From Centipeda noxia ATCC 43541 (GTDB lineage: Bacteria; Bacillota; Negativicutes; Selenomonadales; Selenomonadaceae): a stretch of 55,996 nt of DNA. The stretch spans positions 35,273 through 91,268 of the forward strand of contig NZ_GG749282.1 of the NCBI RefSeq assembly GCF_000160555.1, written 5' to 3'. Under the pieces are notes generated by a model, which was not told the DNA's origin, ran no database searches, and worked only from the letters and a program-made list of their open reading frames with translations. Below are positions 8,077 through 16,767 of the stretch, in pieces. Position 1 is the stretch's first letter, and each line of letters opens with the position of its first letter. Position numbers and translations under genes: made by a program.

Positions 8077-9632
8077 ACGCTCTTCCTCAATACAACGGCA
8101 TACTGGGTCATAAGCGCATCAAATCGTTCCTCTGAAAAGATTTCGCGAATGCCGGGATTGCTCCGATACTCCTCCATCTGCCTCAACTCAGCAAAAAGTC
8201 TTTCTCTGATGTCATATACTTCTTCCATATAGGGATAAATCTCTGCATCATAGGGTAATTGCCTGAGTTCCTCTTCGAGTCCCCGCAGTCCTTGTTTCAA
8301 TGGACTCGGCGGATTCTGCATTGCATTGACAGCCGCTTGCGGGTCGTAGGGAATATCATAATTCCGCATCTTAAAGACAAATGCGCCGCCCTCTCTCAGG
8401 TGTTCCGCAGCAGTTCGGATGGCGGCAAGCGCATCCTCGTAGCGGTCCACATATTCGCCCATAATGATATAGTCATATCGTTCGTTTCCAATTTTACGGG
8501 TCAGCCGATCTACATCGCCGCAGTATACCCTGCCGTCACAAAAAGATGACAGATCCTGCCAGTATTTCGGATCCGTTGTATATGCAGTGACCTCAACATG
8601 CTCAACTCCATGTTCTCTGAGTGTATTCCGTATCTCCATGATAGGGGTGCCGCAGCGTACATCAATGCCAAGGATACGCACATCATCGCGCATCTTCGCA
8701 TGCTCAAACAGAATCTTCCTCATATATATTTCGAAATTAGTAACATCATCCCATGCATCAATGCCATGGTATTTACGCCGAAACAGAGCACGGCCTCCCT
8801 GAATACTCTCAGCGTACTTCGCCGGATCTGCCCCGCCGATGGTACTGCCCTCATGATGGACGAACACATCCCCGCATAGGACGATCCGATAGCCCAACCG
8901 ACGATAGACAAACGAAATATCATCGTCCGAAAAATCATAAATAAATGCGTAATCTCCCTCATAGAATTCACGCAGAGCTGTACGTATCACACACACCGTT
9001 GGAATCAGACGCAGACGATCATGCCACTTATGCGGATCGGATACATTGAACGCCGCTGCCTTTTCCTGCATATCTTCGAAATCAGAATATCCCAGGTCAA
9101 CATGCTGAAGATTCGTCACATTGTCGGACATCGGCACGACAAATCCAATGCGTTCGTCGGACTCCATGCAGATGAGCATATTCTTCAGCCAGTTCTTCGT
9201 CACCAATATATCATTGGGGAAACCGACAAAATACTTGCCGCGCAGGAATCGTCCGCGCGAAGCATTCTTCGCTGCAATATAGCCGAAAAACGCTCCGATA
9301 TTTTTCGTAATTCGATAGATTCGCTTTCTTGGATGCTGCAAGCTCTTAAAATACTCAAAGGTTCCGTCAGAGGAGCCGTTGTCGACAAGGATCAATTCAT
9401 AGTCAATATCTGCGGTATACTTAAAAAGGGCTTCAAGAGCAGGCTTTGTATAATCCTCCAGATGATTGTACGCTTGAAAATAGATGCTCACGAACGGATC
9501 ATCAGGCTCAGAGACCGCCGCAGCACTCTTTTCGCGATTTGCATAGAGATCTAATACTTCCCCATAAATAACCGGCTCTCTTCTCTCCGAATCAACAATC
9601 GTTATTTCCGTCTGCTCTGGCCGCATATCCAT
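8073..9632 (-). CDS. GT2 glycosyltransferase fused to a methyltransferase-like domain
   Basis: 519 residues. Residues ~45-280 are a GT-A GT2 domain: FVSIYFQAYNHLEDY, LILVDNGSSDGTFEY (nucleotide-binding Asp region), YFVGFPNDILVTKNW, and YDFSDDDISFVYRRLGY with the acidic ED-type motif. Residues ~310-519 resemble a class I methyltransferase: a degenerate SAM loop (ILGIDVRCGTPIMEIRN), VEVTAYTTDP, and YDYIIMGEYVDRYEDALAAI leading to HLREGGAFVFKMRN. The glycine motif is imperfect, so SAM binding is uncertain. It is the first gene of the operon, likely transferring a sugar and modifying or checking the chain end. Start ATG 9632 with a GAGGG site. Confidence 0.83.
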   Translation of the reverse strand: MDMRPEQTEITIVDSERREPVIYGEVLDLYANREKSAAAVSEPDDPFVSIYFQAYNHLEDYTKPALEALFKYTADIDYELILVDNGSSDGTFEYFKSLQHPRKRIYRITKNIGAFFGYIAAKNASRGRFLRGKYFVGFPNDILVTKNWLKNMLICMESDERIGFVVPMSDNVTNLQHVDLGYSDFEDMQEKAAAFNVSDPHKWHDRLRLIPTVCVIRTALREFYEGDYAFIYDFSDDDISFVYRRLGYRIVLCGDVFVHHEGSTIGGADPAKYAESIQGGRALFRRKYHGIDAWDDVTNFEIYMRKILFEHAKMRDDVRILGIDVRCGTPIMEIRNTLREHGVEHVEVTAYTTDPKYWQDLSSFCDGRVYCGDVDRLTRKIGNERYDYIIMGEYVDRYEDALAAIRTAAEHLREGGAFVFKMRNYDIPYDPQAAVNAMQNPPSPLKQGLRGLEEELRQLPYDAEIYPYMEEVYDIRERLFAELRQMEEYRSNPGIREIFSEERFDALMTQYAVVLRKSV

Positions 9633-9654
9633 CGTATCCCTCGGCTTTCTCCAG

Positions 9655-9683
9655 ATTATTCCTTAACACAATACAGATGACAA
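9655..9683 (-). promoter_or_regulatory. putative sigma-70 promoter of the glycan operon
   Basis: On the minus strand TTGTCA (9678-9683) and AATAAT (9655-9660) are 17 nt apart, each one base from consensus. Transcription would start near 9648, giving a very short leader before the ATG at 9632. The rest of the 9633-9790 gap is AT-rich, with another possible -10 near 9765, so the assignment is tentative. Confidence 0.4.
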
Positions 9684-9790
9684 CGACATCCCCCGACAGA
9701 ACTCACCGCATGGGAATCTCTCTATTTCTCGAACTGCCTTTGCGTGTGCAGCACATCTCTTATATTATCGTTAAAATATATGTATCCCTA

Positions 9791-9833
9791 AAGAAAAAGC
9801 GCTGCTGCATATCCGTTTATGCAGCGGCGCTTT
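9791..9833 (-). terminator. intrinsic terminator of ftsH
   Basis: Inverted repeat with 15-bp arms (9796-9810 and 9819-9833; one G-U type mismatch) and an 8-nt loop, eight bases after the ftsH stop. On the minus strand it is followed by TTTTTCTTT. It closes the yabR-tilS-hpt-ftsH unit and separates it from the glycan operon. Confidence 0.85.
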
Positions 9834-9840
9834 GACTCTA

Positions 9841-11832
9841 TCATTTATCCCATTGGGTCACGTTGAACTTCGGCTCCGTCGTCGGAACGGGAGCGGACCG
9901 CTCTTCCGCGGCGTGCTCTGCCTCCTCGCTCGTCTGCGTGGAGTCGTCAATCACCACATCGACGGGAATCGGCAGAGGCTTCCCGGTATCATCCGCGTCA
10001 TCGTCCTTTTCATCCTTGTCGCTGATGACGCCCTTGGTCATCAGCTCTTCCAGCTCGCTCGCATTGAGCGTCTCGCGTTCGAGAAGGGCGTTTGCAATGA
10101 GATCAAGCTTATCGCGGTTCTCCGTAATGATCACACGGCATGCCTCGTACGCCTCTTCGACGCAGCGGCGCACCTCGCGGTCAATCTCGCCGGCGATCTC
10201 CTCAGAATAGTTGCGGTCGCGGTTAAAGTCTCGTCCGAGAAATACCTGATGATTCTCCTCGCCGTAGGCAATGGGGCCGATTGTATCGCTCATGCCGTAC
10301 TGCATAATCATGCTGCGGATGATCTGCGTCGCGTTCTGAATATCGCTGGATGCCCCCGTACTGATCTCGCCGAGCACGACCTCTTCGGCAACGCGTCCGC
10401 CGAGCGCGACCTTAATACGGTCAAAGAGCTCGGAACGCGTACGATAGGAACGATCTTCCTTCGGCAGGGAGAGCATATAGCCGCCGGCACGCCCGCGCGG
10501 AATGATGGTGACTTTATGCACAGGATCGGCATGCTCAAGAAGCATCCCCACAAGCGTATGTCCGCCCTCATGATATGCCGTAAGACGCTTCTCTTCATCT
10601 GTCATGACATGAGACTTGCGCTCCGGACCTGCGAGCACACGCTCGATCGCCTCCTCCATCTCCGCCATATGAATCTGCTTCTTGTCGCGGCGCGCGGCAA
10701 GGAGCGCGGCCTCGTTCACGAGATTGCTGAGATCTGCACCTGTAAATCCGGGAGTCCGGCGTGCGAGCACATCAAGATCGACATCATCCGCAATCGGTTT
10801 TCCCTTCGTATGAACCTTCAGGATCGCCTCGCGTCCGCGTACATCCGGCTTATCTACCACAATCTGACGATCGAATCGGCCAGGGCGCAGAAGTGCAGGG
10901 TCAAGAACGTCAGGGCGATTCGTCGCCGCAATGATGATAATCCCCTCATTGGAGGCAAAGCCGTCCATCTCGACAAGCAGCTGGTTGAGGGTCTGTTCGC
11001 GCTCGTCATGCCCGCCGCCAAGTCCCGCACCGCGCTGGCGTCCGACAGCATCAATCTCGTCGATAAATACAATGCAGGGCGCAGACTTCTTCGCCTGCTC
11101 GAAGAGATCGCGTACACGAGAGGCACCGACACCGACGAACATCTCGACAAAGTCGGAGCCGCTGATCGTGAAGAACTGGACCCCTGCCTCGCCGGCAACC
11201 GCCTTGGCAAGCAGCGTTTTGCCCGTGCCCGGGGGGCCGAAGAGCAGGACGCCCTTCGGAATGCGTGCGCCGAGTTCGTTGAATTTATCCGGCATCTTGA
11301 GGAACTCGACGACTTCCTCGAGCTCCTGTTTGGCTTCATCCGCGCCCGCAACATCAGCGAACGTCACCTTTTTCTTATCGCTCACCATGAGGCGTACGCG
11401 CGATTTTCCAAAGTTCATCATGCGTCCGCCGCCCATCTGCGACTGCTGCATCATGAAGAACCAAAATCCGATGAGCAGGGCAATCGGAATAAGCGAGGTG
11501 AGTATCGCCTGCCACCACGGCGGCTCGGGCGGGTTCTCCGCAGAGATATTGACTCCCTTATCCGCAAGGCGCGTATAAAAGTCATGGTCGCTGTTCGGCG
11601 CATCCGGCGCAATGGTCGTAAACTCCGTCCCGTCTTTGAGCGTACCGCGGATGTTGTTCTGAACAATGACAACCTTGTCTACTTCGCCGGCATTGATCTT
11701 GCCCGTGAAGTCGCTGTATCCGATGGAGACCGCAGTTGTCTTTTGTTCGTGCGTCGCATAGTCGACAACTGTAGCAACAACAGCGATCATGAGTGCATAA
11801 AAAATAATCGTACGTAGAATTGACTGATTCAA
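9841..11832 (-). CDS. ftsH: ATP-dependent zinc metalloprotease FtsH
   Basis: 663 residues, normal length. Two membrane segments (about residues 7-26 and 108-128) bracket a periplasmic domain. The AAA+ module has GPPGTGKT (Walker A), CIVFIDEID (Walker B) and the second region of homology ending RPGRFDRQI. The zinc protease site is HEGGH, a form of HExxH with Gly in place of the more common Ala, and the rest of the peptidase domain follows. The last ~50 residues are acidic and low-complexity. FtsH is a membrane-anchored hexamer that degrades misfolded membrane proteins and some regulators. It is 17 bp after hpt, the classic Firmicute pairing. Confidence 0.97.
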   Translation of the reverse strand: MNQSILRTIIFYALMIAVVATVVDYATHEQKTTAVSIGYSDFTGKINAGEVDKVVIVQNNIRGTLKDGTEFTTIAPDAPNSDHDFYTRLADKGVNISAENPPEPPWWQAILTSLIPIALLIGFWFFMMQQSQMGGGRMMNFGKSRVRLMVSDKKKVTFADVAGADEAKQELEEVVEFLKMPDKFNELGARIPKGVLLFGPPGTGKTLLAKAVAGEAGVQFFTISGSDFVEMFVGVGASRVRDLFEQAKKSAPCIVFIDEIDAVGRQRGAGLGGGHDEREQTLNQLLVEMDGFASNEGIIIIAATNRPDVLDPALLRPGRFDRQIVVDKPDVRGREAILKVHTKGKPIADDVDLDVLARRTPGFTGADLSNLVNEAALLAARRDKKQIHMAEMEEAIERVLAGPERKSHVMTDEEKRLTAYHEGGHTLVGMLLEHADPVHKVTIIPRGRAGGYMLSLPKEDRSYRTRSELFDRIKVALGGRVAEEVVLGEISTGASSDIQNATQIIRSMIMQYGMSDTIGPIAYGEENHQVFLGRDFNRDRNYSEEIAGEIDREVRRCVEEAYEACRVIITENRDKLDLIANALLERETLNASELEELMTKGVISDKDEKDDDADDTGKPLPIPVDVVIDDSTQTSEEAEHAAEERSAPVPTTEPKFNVTQWDK

Positions 11833-11849
11833 GTGATGCCTCCTCCGGA

Positions 11850-12395
11850 TTATTCGTAAACGGAACGCCGCAGCACTCCGATATAGGGCAGATTTCGATA
11901 TTTTTCCGCATAGTCAAGACCGTAGCCCACGAGGAATTCATCCGGGACCTCATGTCCGAGATAGTCGATCTCCACAGGTGCTACGCGGCGCGATGGTTTT
12001 GAGAGGAATGCACAGATACGGATGCTCTTGGGATGACGCCCCATCAGCATCTGCTTCAGATAGTGCATGGTCGTTCCCGAGTCGATAATGTCCTCCACAA
12101 TGATGACATGCTTTCCCTCGATGGGGAAATCGAGATCCTTGAGGATCTTGACCTGACCGCTGGAAACGGCCGCATCGCCATAGCTGGAAACAATCATAAA
12201 GTCAAAGGCAACGGGACGATCAATCGCACGCACCAAATCGGTAAAAAAGACAGCGGCGCCTTTGAGGATTCCGACACAGTAGACAGTCTCTGCCGCGTCG
12301 CGGTAGTCTCGTGCGATCTGCACCCCGAGTTCCTGCACGCGCATGCGAATTTGCTCCTCGGAAAAGGTAACGCGCTCAATATCGCTGCTCATCAT
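11850..12395 (-). CDS. hpt: hypoxanthine phosphoribosyltransferase
   Basis: 181 residues from the ATG at 12395, which overlaps the tilS stop (ATGA); the next codon is also ATG, so the start could be 12392. It converts hypoxanthine or guanine plus PRPP to IMP or GMP. The PRPP-binding motif [15 protein letters not shown], the substrate loop FMIVSSYG and the C-terminal [18 protein letters not shown] are all typical. It lies between tilS and ftsH, the widely conserved tilS-hpt-ftsH order of Firmicutes. Cytoplasmic; no transmembrane segment. Confidence 0.95.
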   Translation of the reverse strand: MMSSDIERVTFSEEQIRMRVQELGVQIARDYRDAAETVYCVGILKGAAVFFTDLVRAIDRPVAFDFMIVSSYGDAAVSSGQVKILKDLDFPIEGKHVIIVEDIIDSGTTMHYLKQMLMGRHPKSIRICAFLSKPSRRVAPVEIDYLGHEVPDEFLVGYGLDYAEKYRNLPYIGVLRRSVYE

Positions 12396-13789
12396 TCGGT
12401 GGTTGTCTCCTTCACACATTCAATCTTCATAATATCTCTGCTGGATTCAGCAACCTCCGCAAGGCAGCTGCGCCGCCCGCCTGCAATCCAGAAAATCTCC
12501 TGCGTATCCGCAAGCGCTATGAGAGGGATGCTATCCCGCCGCTCACGCGGAACTTTATCGTCAATCAGAATTTCCTTGAGCTTTTTCCGCCCGATCGGAA
12601 GCCGCATATAGTCTCCTGCGCGCCGCGTCCGAAGGACAAGCGGCGGGAGCTGCGCGCAATCGGCATAGACTGCCTCGCGCCGCGCCATCCGCACCCAATC
12701 GTCCGCTGTCATACGGGACAGACGACGAAACTCAAACTGTATGCCCTGAAAATTTATTATAACATATTCGCAGGTGAAAGAAAGCCTAATTTCTTTATTT
12801 TGTACACTTTCCTGTGCAGGACGCAGCAGACTCAGCACACCGCAGCGCGCAGCAGCGTACCAACCACCCTGCATCTCGATACGCGCCGTCCCCTCGACAG
12901 CGAGGAGGGCTCGCATCCGCTCCTCATGGAGATAGGAGAAGTCCTGCGCCGCGCCCGTCTCCCACATCCAAAAGATGCGCAGGACGCGCCGCTGCAGTGC
13001 GGGATGCAGTGCACGCAAGGCAGGAATCGAAAGCCCGCCCACACACAAAGCGTGTGTATATGCATCCTCCGCGAGCTCTGCGAGCAAATCGTCCTCCTCT
13101 GCGGCAAGTGCAGAAAGGCGCGTGAGTGCATCGCGCACCGCAGGATTATAGGTGCGCGCAAGCTCCGGCAGGAGTTCGTGACGGATGCGGTTGCGCCGCG
13201 CGTCCATCGCATCATTCGTCGCATCGTGGCGCGGCATCAGCCCCCGCTTCACCGCATACGCCTCGACCTCCGCACGCATGACAGTGAGGAGGGGGCGCAG
13301 ATACAGTCCGTCCCTTTCCCGCATTGCCGCGAGTCCTGCAGGTCCCGTGCCGCGCAGGATGCGCATGAGCACCGTCTCCGCGAGATCATCCGCATGGTGC
13401 GCGAGCACGATGGCATCGCATTTCCGTTCATCACACACACGGTAGAGAAAGTCATAGCGACAGATGCGCGCCGCCGTCTCGAGCGAGCATTTATGCATAC
13501 GCGCATAGGCAGGCACATCGCCCGCCTCAAGGACGAACGGAATCCCGCGCATCGCACAGAACGCCTCCACAAAACGCGCATCCGCCAGCGAATCTGCGCC
13601 GCGTATCCCGTGCTCATAGTGCGCGCAGATGAGCTGCGCGCCGCCCGCCGTATGCAGGATATCCAGCGCGTCCAGCAGGGCAAGCGAATCCGTCCCGCCG
13701 GAACAGGCGACGAGAAGCTTGCGCACAGGATAGAAAAGATCATGTGCGCGCAGAACGCATTCCACAATTTTCTGCACAATCAACTCCAT
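12392..13789 (-). CDS. tilS: tRNA(Ile)-lysidine synthase
   Basis: 465 residues from the ATG at 13789. The PP-loop SGGTDSLALLDAL, at about residue 30, is the ATP-pyrophosphatase motif of TilS, which attaches lysine to C34 of the CAU-anticodon tRNA-Ile. RRNRIRHELLPEL is the family's second signature, and the C-terminal substrate-binding domain is present (GDYMRLPIGRKKLKEIL). A GTG twelve bases upstream lies inside a hairpin and was rejected. The only plausible ribosome site (GGAG) is in the 3' arm of that hairpin, whose base ends one nucleotide before the ATG, so expression is probably attenuated. An AT-rich patch near residues 345-355 differs in composition. Confidence 0.94.
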   Translation of the reverse strand: MELIVQKIVECVLRAHDLFYPVRKLLVACSGGTDSLALLDALDILHTAGGAQLICAHYEHGIRGADSLADARFVEAFCAMRGIPFVLEAGDVPAYARMHKCSLETAARICRYDFLYRVCDERKCDAIVLAHHADDLAETVLMRILRGTGPAGLAAMRERDGLYLRPLLTVMRAEVEAYAVKRGLMPRHDATNDAMDARRNRIRHELLPELARTYNPAVRDALTRLSALAAEEDDLLAELAEDAYTHALCVGGLSIPALRALHPALQRRVLRIFWMWETGAAQDFSYLHEERMRALLAVEGTARIEMQGGWYAAARCGVLSLLRPAQESVQNKEIRLSFTCEYVIINFQGIQFEFRRLSRMTADDWVRMARREAVYADCAQLPPLVLRTRRAGDYMRLPIGRKKLKEILIDDKVPRERRDSIPLIALADTQEIFWIAGGRRSCLAEVAESSRDIMKIECVKETTTE

Positions 13790-13790
13790 G

Positions 13791-13822
13791 AAAAAGGGCA
13801 CTCCGGACGGAGTGCCCTTTTT
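13791..13822 (-). terminator. terminator-like hairpin abutting the tilS start codon
   Basis: Perfect inverted repeat with 15-bp arms (13791-13805 and 13808-13822), A-run at one foot and T-run at the other, so it looks like a bidirectional intrinsic terminator. On the minus strand the T-run ends at 13791 and the tilS ATG begins at 13789. The GGAG ribosome site is in the 3' arm. Either a partial terminator or a structure hiding the ribosome site. Confidence 0.8.
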
Positions 13823-13892
13823 CTCTTTCTATGATGCGTGTGCCGCCGGGGCATATATACGCAGTCATTTCCGCATCAGCACTTCCCTGTAA

Positions 13893-14339
13893 TCAGCCGC
13901 GGCGCGATCCGCGTCCGCCCCTCTTAGAATCTGTCTTGCGGCGCAAGTCCGTCAGCCGCTCGTCGCTGTCCTTCAGAAAGCGCGACAATTTATCTTCGAA
14001 GGAGGGAGAGCCCATCTGCCGTACAGCGGCAGTGCGCCGCATATCACGCGGGGGCCGCGAGGGCCGTGCAGGTGCCGCAGACGGCTGTGTCGGCACGGCA
14101 GGTTTAGCCTGAAGAGCCTTGATCGACAGTCCGATTTTTCCGCGATCATCGATGGTGAGCACCTTGGCCTTAACTTGATCACGCTCCCTGAGGAAATCGT
14201 GCACATCATTCACATAGACATCGGCAACTTCCGAGATGTGAATGAGTCCCGTCTTTCCTTCGGGGAGCTCGACAAAAGCGCCAAAATTGGTGATGCCCGT
14301 TACGACGCCCTCCACTATACTGCCAACTTCGATGGCCAA
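13893..14339 (-). CDS. yabR: S1 RNA-binding domain protein (YabR/GSP13-like)
   Basis: 148 residues from a TTG start at 14339 with an AAGGGA site. Residues 1-75 are a single S1 OB-fold: GSIVEGVVTGITNFGAFVEL, GLIHISEVA, and VKAKVLTID...IGLSIKAL. The remaining half is a Pro/Ala/Arg-rich linker and a basic C-terminal tail (SKRGGRGSRRG) suited to RNA contact. B. subtilis YabR and the related GSP13 bind RNA or ribosomes; the exact role is unclear. It has its own promoter (14399-14428), starts the yabR-tilS-hpt-ftsH unit, and sits next to divIC as in other Firmicutes. Confidence 0.85.
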   Translation of the reverse strand: MAIEVGSIVEGVVTGITNFGAFVELPEGKTGLIHISEVADVYVNDVHDFLRERDQVKAKVLTIDDRGKIGLSIKALQAKPAVPTQPSAAPARPSRPPRDMRRTAAVRQMGSPSFEDKLSRFLKDSDERLTDLRRKTDSKRGGRGSRRG

Positions 14340-14398
14340 AGCATCTCTTCCCTTCAGCTACAACCAACGGGGTCTCCCCCAGTTTTCATGACCCGTTC

Positions 14399-14428
14399 AT
14401 TATACAGGGCGAATATACCGCATGTCAA
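14399..14428 (-). promoter_or_regulatory. sigma-70 promoter of yabR-tilS-hpt-ftsH
   Basis: Perfect hexamers on the minus strand: TTGACA (14423-14428) and TATAAT (14399-14404), spacer 18 nt. The ~50-nt leader can fold through AACGGGTC...GACCCCGTT around 14352-14390 before the TTG start of yabR. Confidence 0.8.
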
Positions 14429-14433
14429 GAAAT

Positions 14434-14733
14434 TCAATTGCCGCTCACGCGCCTTCCGGGTGCATAGGGAAGCTCTCCCGCCCCTGTCATTCCCAATTCC
14501 TCGCGCGCCAGCTTCTCGATATAGGGAAGCTCGCCAAGATGCGTCTTCTCCGCCTGCAGGCGATCATTTTCTGCCTGCGCCGCCGCAAGTCGCTCTGCTG
14601 CGATCTGCTGATCCTCGTGAACATGAGAGAGGTAGATGCCCTGCGATACGATCATCGAGCCAAAATAGCCCAAAACGATCAGCATGGCGATGACAAACCA
14701 GCGCGGTCTCCTAGAGCGTCTTCTCCGAGCCAT
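14434..14733 (-). CDS. divIC: septum formation initiator FtsB/DivIC family
   Basis: 99 residues: a basic N-terminus (MARRRRSRRPR), one membrane segment (about 12-32, WFVIAMLIVLGYFGSMIV), then a coiled coil (about 40-70) and the short LPYIEKLAREELGM segment that defines the family. FtsB/DivIC assembles with FtsL and FtsQ/DivIB in the divisome. The ATG lies inside the end of the glycosyltransferase gene (23-bp overlap, different frame). Position next to yabR supports the DivIC identity. Confidence 0.88.
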   Translation of the reverse strand: MARRRRSRRPRWFVIAMLIVLGYFGSMIVSQGIYLSHVHEDQQIAAERLAAAQAENDRLQAEKTHLGELPYIEKLAREELGMTGAGELPYAPGRRVSGN

Positions 14734-15868
14734 CTGTATTTCCTCTCTTCCTTGTGAGCATCTTCATCAGAATCTCTGCCGTCCGCTGTGCAGCTCCCTC
14801 GCGCGCGCATGCGCGTGCTGCCTCCCGCATTGTGGGGATGCGATGAGCGAGGATTTCCTCCACCGCAGGGGCCATTCGCTCGCCCGGATGCAGCCATACA
14901 GCCGCACCGCGCCGAGTCGCGTAAACTGCATTCTCCGTCTCAGGCCCCGGAATTGGATCGTGGAGAAGCAGCGGAAGTCCCGCCGCAAATGCCTCGCTGA
15001 TCGTGAGAGCTCCGGGTTTTGTAATGAGGAGATCTGCCGCACGCATCAGAACCGGCACCTCACGCGTATATCCCCAGACATGAATATCATGCCGCGACTT
15101 CTCTGCCGCTCGGCGCACATGTGCCTCGAGTGCACTGTTGTGCCCCGCGGCAACGAGGATGGAGAGATGTTCCCGCACCATCTCGAGCGCATCCAGTGTC
15201 CGTTCAATATCGCCGAGGCCAAGTCCTCCGCCCATGAGCAGGAGCGTCGGCAGGTTCTCCGTCAGTCCGGCCTTCCTGCGCGCCTCATGCTGCCCGAGGC
15301 TGCAGTTCGGCGGAATGATCGGGATGCCCGTTGCATGAACTTTACGGGAATCAAAGCCAAGCTCCGCCATCTGCTGCGCCATCGCATCCGTCGCGACAAA
15401 GTACGTATCCACACGGCCTGCGAGCCAGATCTCATGCAGGGCATAGTCTGTCAGAAGCGCCGCCAAGAGAAAAGAGCCGCCGTTCCTAGCGCGCCAAAGC
15501 GCAGCTGCTCCCTCGGGAAACGGATGGGTTGCAACGATGAGATCCGGTTGATACGAGCGTACAAGCCGCCCCATTGTGCGCACCATCACCTGCGCGAATG
15601 CGCTGCGTACAAGTCCCCCGCTTGACTTCTTTCCCGCGATGCGGAAAAACACATCATAGAGATCGGGGACAAAGCGCAGCATTGTCAAATAGATGCGCTT
15701 CATGAGATAGTGAATCGAACTTACCTCACGCGCCATGAAGTCCACAACATCAATCTTCATCCCTGCGGCATTCGGATGCTCTGCAAGGGCCGCACGTATC
15801 GCCTCGGCTGCCCGCATATGCCCCGCACCGATAGAGGCTGCCAGAATGAGAATATGGGCTTGTTCCAT
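14711..15868 (-). CDS. UgtP/MGDG-synthase-type glycosyltransferase
   Basis: 385 residues. The N-terminus has ILILAASIGAGHMRAAEAI (MGDG synthase domain start), and the C-terminal GT28-like domain has LLLMGGGLGLGDIERTL and ADLLITKPGALTISEAFAAGLPLLLHDPIPGPETEN. Family members glycosylate diacylglycerol (processive UgtP) or related lipids at the inner membrane face. The lipid acceptor cannot be decided from sequence. ATG 15868 has GGAGG upstream and a promoter at 15896-15924. It occupies the place where sporulating Firmicutes have yabP/yabQ. Confidence 0.85.
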   Translation of the reverse strand: MEQAHILILAASIGAGHMRAAEAIRAALAEHPNAAGMKIDVVDFMAREVSSIHYLMKRIYLTMLRFVPDLYDVFFRIAGKKSSGGLVRSAFAQVMVRTMGRLVRSYQPDLIVATHPFPEGAAALWRARNGGSFLLAALLTDYALHEIWLAGRVDTYFVATDAMAQQMAELGFDSRKVHATGIPIIPPNCSLGQHEARRKAGLTENLPTLLLMGGGLGLGDIERTLDALEMVREHLSILVAAGHNSALEAHVRRAAEKSRHDIHVWGYTREVPVLMRAADLLITKPGALTISEAFAAGLPLLLHDPIPGPETENAVYATRRGAAVWLHPGERMAPAVEEILAHRIPTMREAARACAREGAAQRTAEILMKMLTRKRGNTDGSEKTL

Positions 15869-15895
15869 TCGCCGCCTCCTCGCACAATCATAATT

Positions 15896-15924
15896 ATTGT
15901 ATCACAATTTTGAACAGCGGACAA
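15896..15924 (-). promoter_or_regulatory. putative sigma-70 promoter of the MGDG-synthase-type gene
   Basis: TTGTCC (15919-15924), 17-nt spacer, TACAAT (15896-15901) on the minus strand. The -35 box lies just after the SDR stop codon. Confidence 0.55.
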
Positions 15925-15932
15925 TTTTTTTC

Positions 15933-16715
15933 TTACGCAAGCAATCCGCCGTCGACGGTGTAGATACTCCCTGTAATCCATGAGGCTGCGGACGAGGCAA
16001 GAAATACGATCACAGCGGCAGCTTCCTCCGATCTGCCGATACGCCCCATCGGATAGATATCTGCCATCTGCCGCAGCTGCTCCGCACGCGGCACATGCGG
16101 GGAGAGCTGACGCTCCGTGAGCGGCGTCAGAACATCGGCCGGCGCAACAGCATTGACACGCAGATGCTCGTGTGCCGTCTCGCGTGCAAGCGAACGCGTA
16201 AAAGCAATAATTGCTCCCTTTGTCGCCGCATATGCCGCACAAAAATAGTTGCCGCGCAGCCCGGCATCAGAAGCGACATTGACAATATTGCCGTGGGCTC
16301 TGCGCAAGTGCGGCATCGCGGCCTGCGTCAAATAGATCGTCCCCTTCAGGTTGGTGTCGATCATTTCATCCAGATCTTCTGCAGAGAGCGTCTCCGCAGC
16401 ACCTTCCATATAGATGCCTGCAGAGTTCACGAGAACATCCAACACGCCGCATATGCGGACGGCCGCATCCACGGCTTTGCGGCAGTCCGAGGGGCTGCGT
16501 ACATCACCGGCAAAAAAACGGACGCGCTCTTCCGCTGAGAGTACAGCAAGCGCATGGTTCCCTCTTTTTTCGTCACGCCCCATGAGCATCACGCACGCAC
16601 CTGCGCGCAGAAAGGTCTCTGCGGCAGCGAGGCCGATGCCCGAGGTCCCGCCCGAGATCAGCACTGTTTTTCCAGCAAATGCATCAGCGGCAAAAACGGT
16701 CTTTTCCATATGCAT
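15933..16715 (-). CDS. short-chain dehydrogenase/reductase (SDR)
   Basis: 260 residues (258 if the third codon, also ATG, is used). Classical SDR features are present: SGGTSGIG cofactor loop, NSAGIYMEGA, catalytic Ser in VNVASDAG, YAATKGA (YxxxK), and a C-terminal ITGSIYTVDGG. Such enzymes oxidise or reduce a hydroxy/keto group with NAD(P)H. Substrate unknown: it is not next to fatty-acid genes, so FabG is not assumed. The start is only ~10 nt after the hup terminator, with a weak ribosome site and no visible promoter, so expression probably depends on readthrough from hup. Confidence 0.85.
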   Translation of the reverse strand: MHMEKTVFAADAFAGKTVLISGGTSGIGLAAAETFLRAGACVMLMGRDEKRGNHALAVLSAEERVRFFAGDVRSPSDCRKAVDAAVRICGVLDVLVNSAGIYMEGAAETLSAEDLDEMIDTNLKGTIYLTQAAMPHLRRAHGNIVNVASDAGLRGNYFCAAYAATKGAIIAFTRSLARETAHEHLRVNAVAPADVLTPLTERQLSPHVPRAEQLRQMADIYPMGRIGRSEEAAAVIVFLASSAASWITGSIYTVDGGLLA

Positions 16716-16725
16716 CTCACAACAT

Positions 16726-16755
16726 AAAAACTGGGTCCCCCGGAGGGAACCCAGT
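16726..16755 (-). terminator. intrinsic terminator of hup
   Basis: Stem of 16730-16741 with 16745-16755 (ACTGGGT... arms), followed on the minus strand by TTTTTA. It sits 12 bp after the hup stop and 10 bp before the SDR start. Confidence 0.85.
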
Positions 16756-16767
16756 CGTCTTGGAGTC

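Noticed and set aside
9832-11817. 661-codon open frame on the plus strand
   Set aside because: It lies entirely opposite ftsH, whose motifs are all present. Composition and lack of any ribosome site mark it as an antisense shadow.
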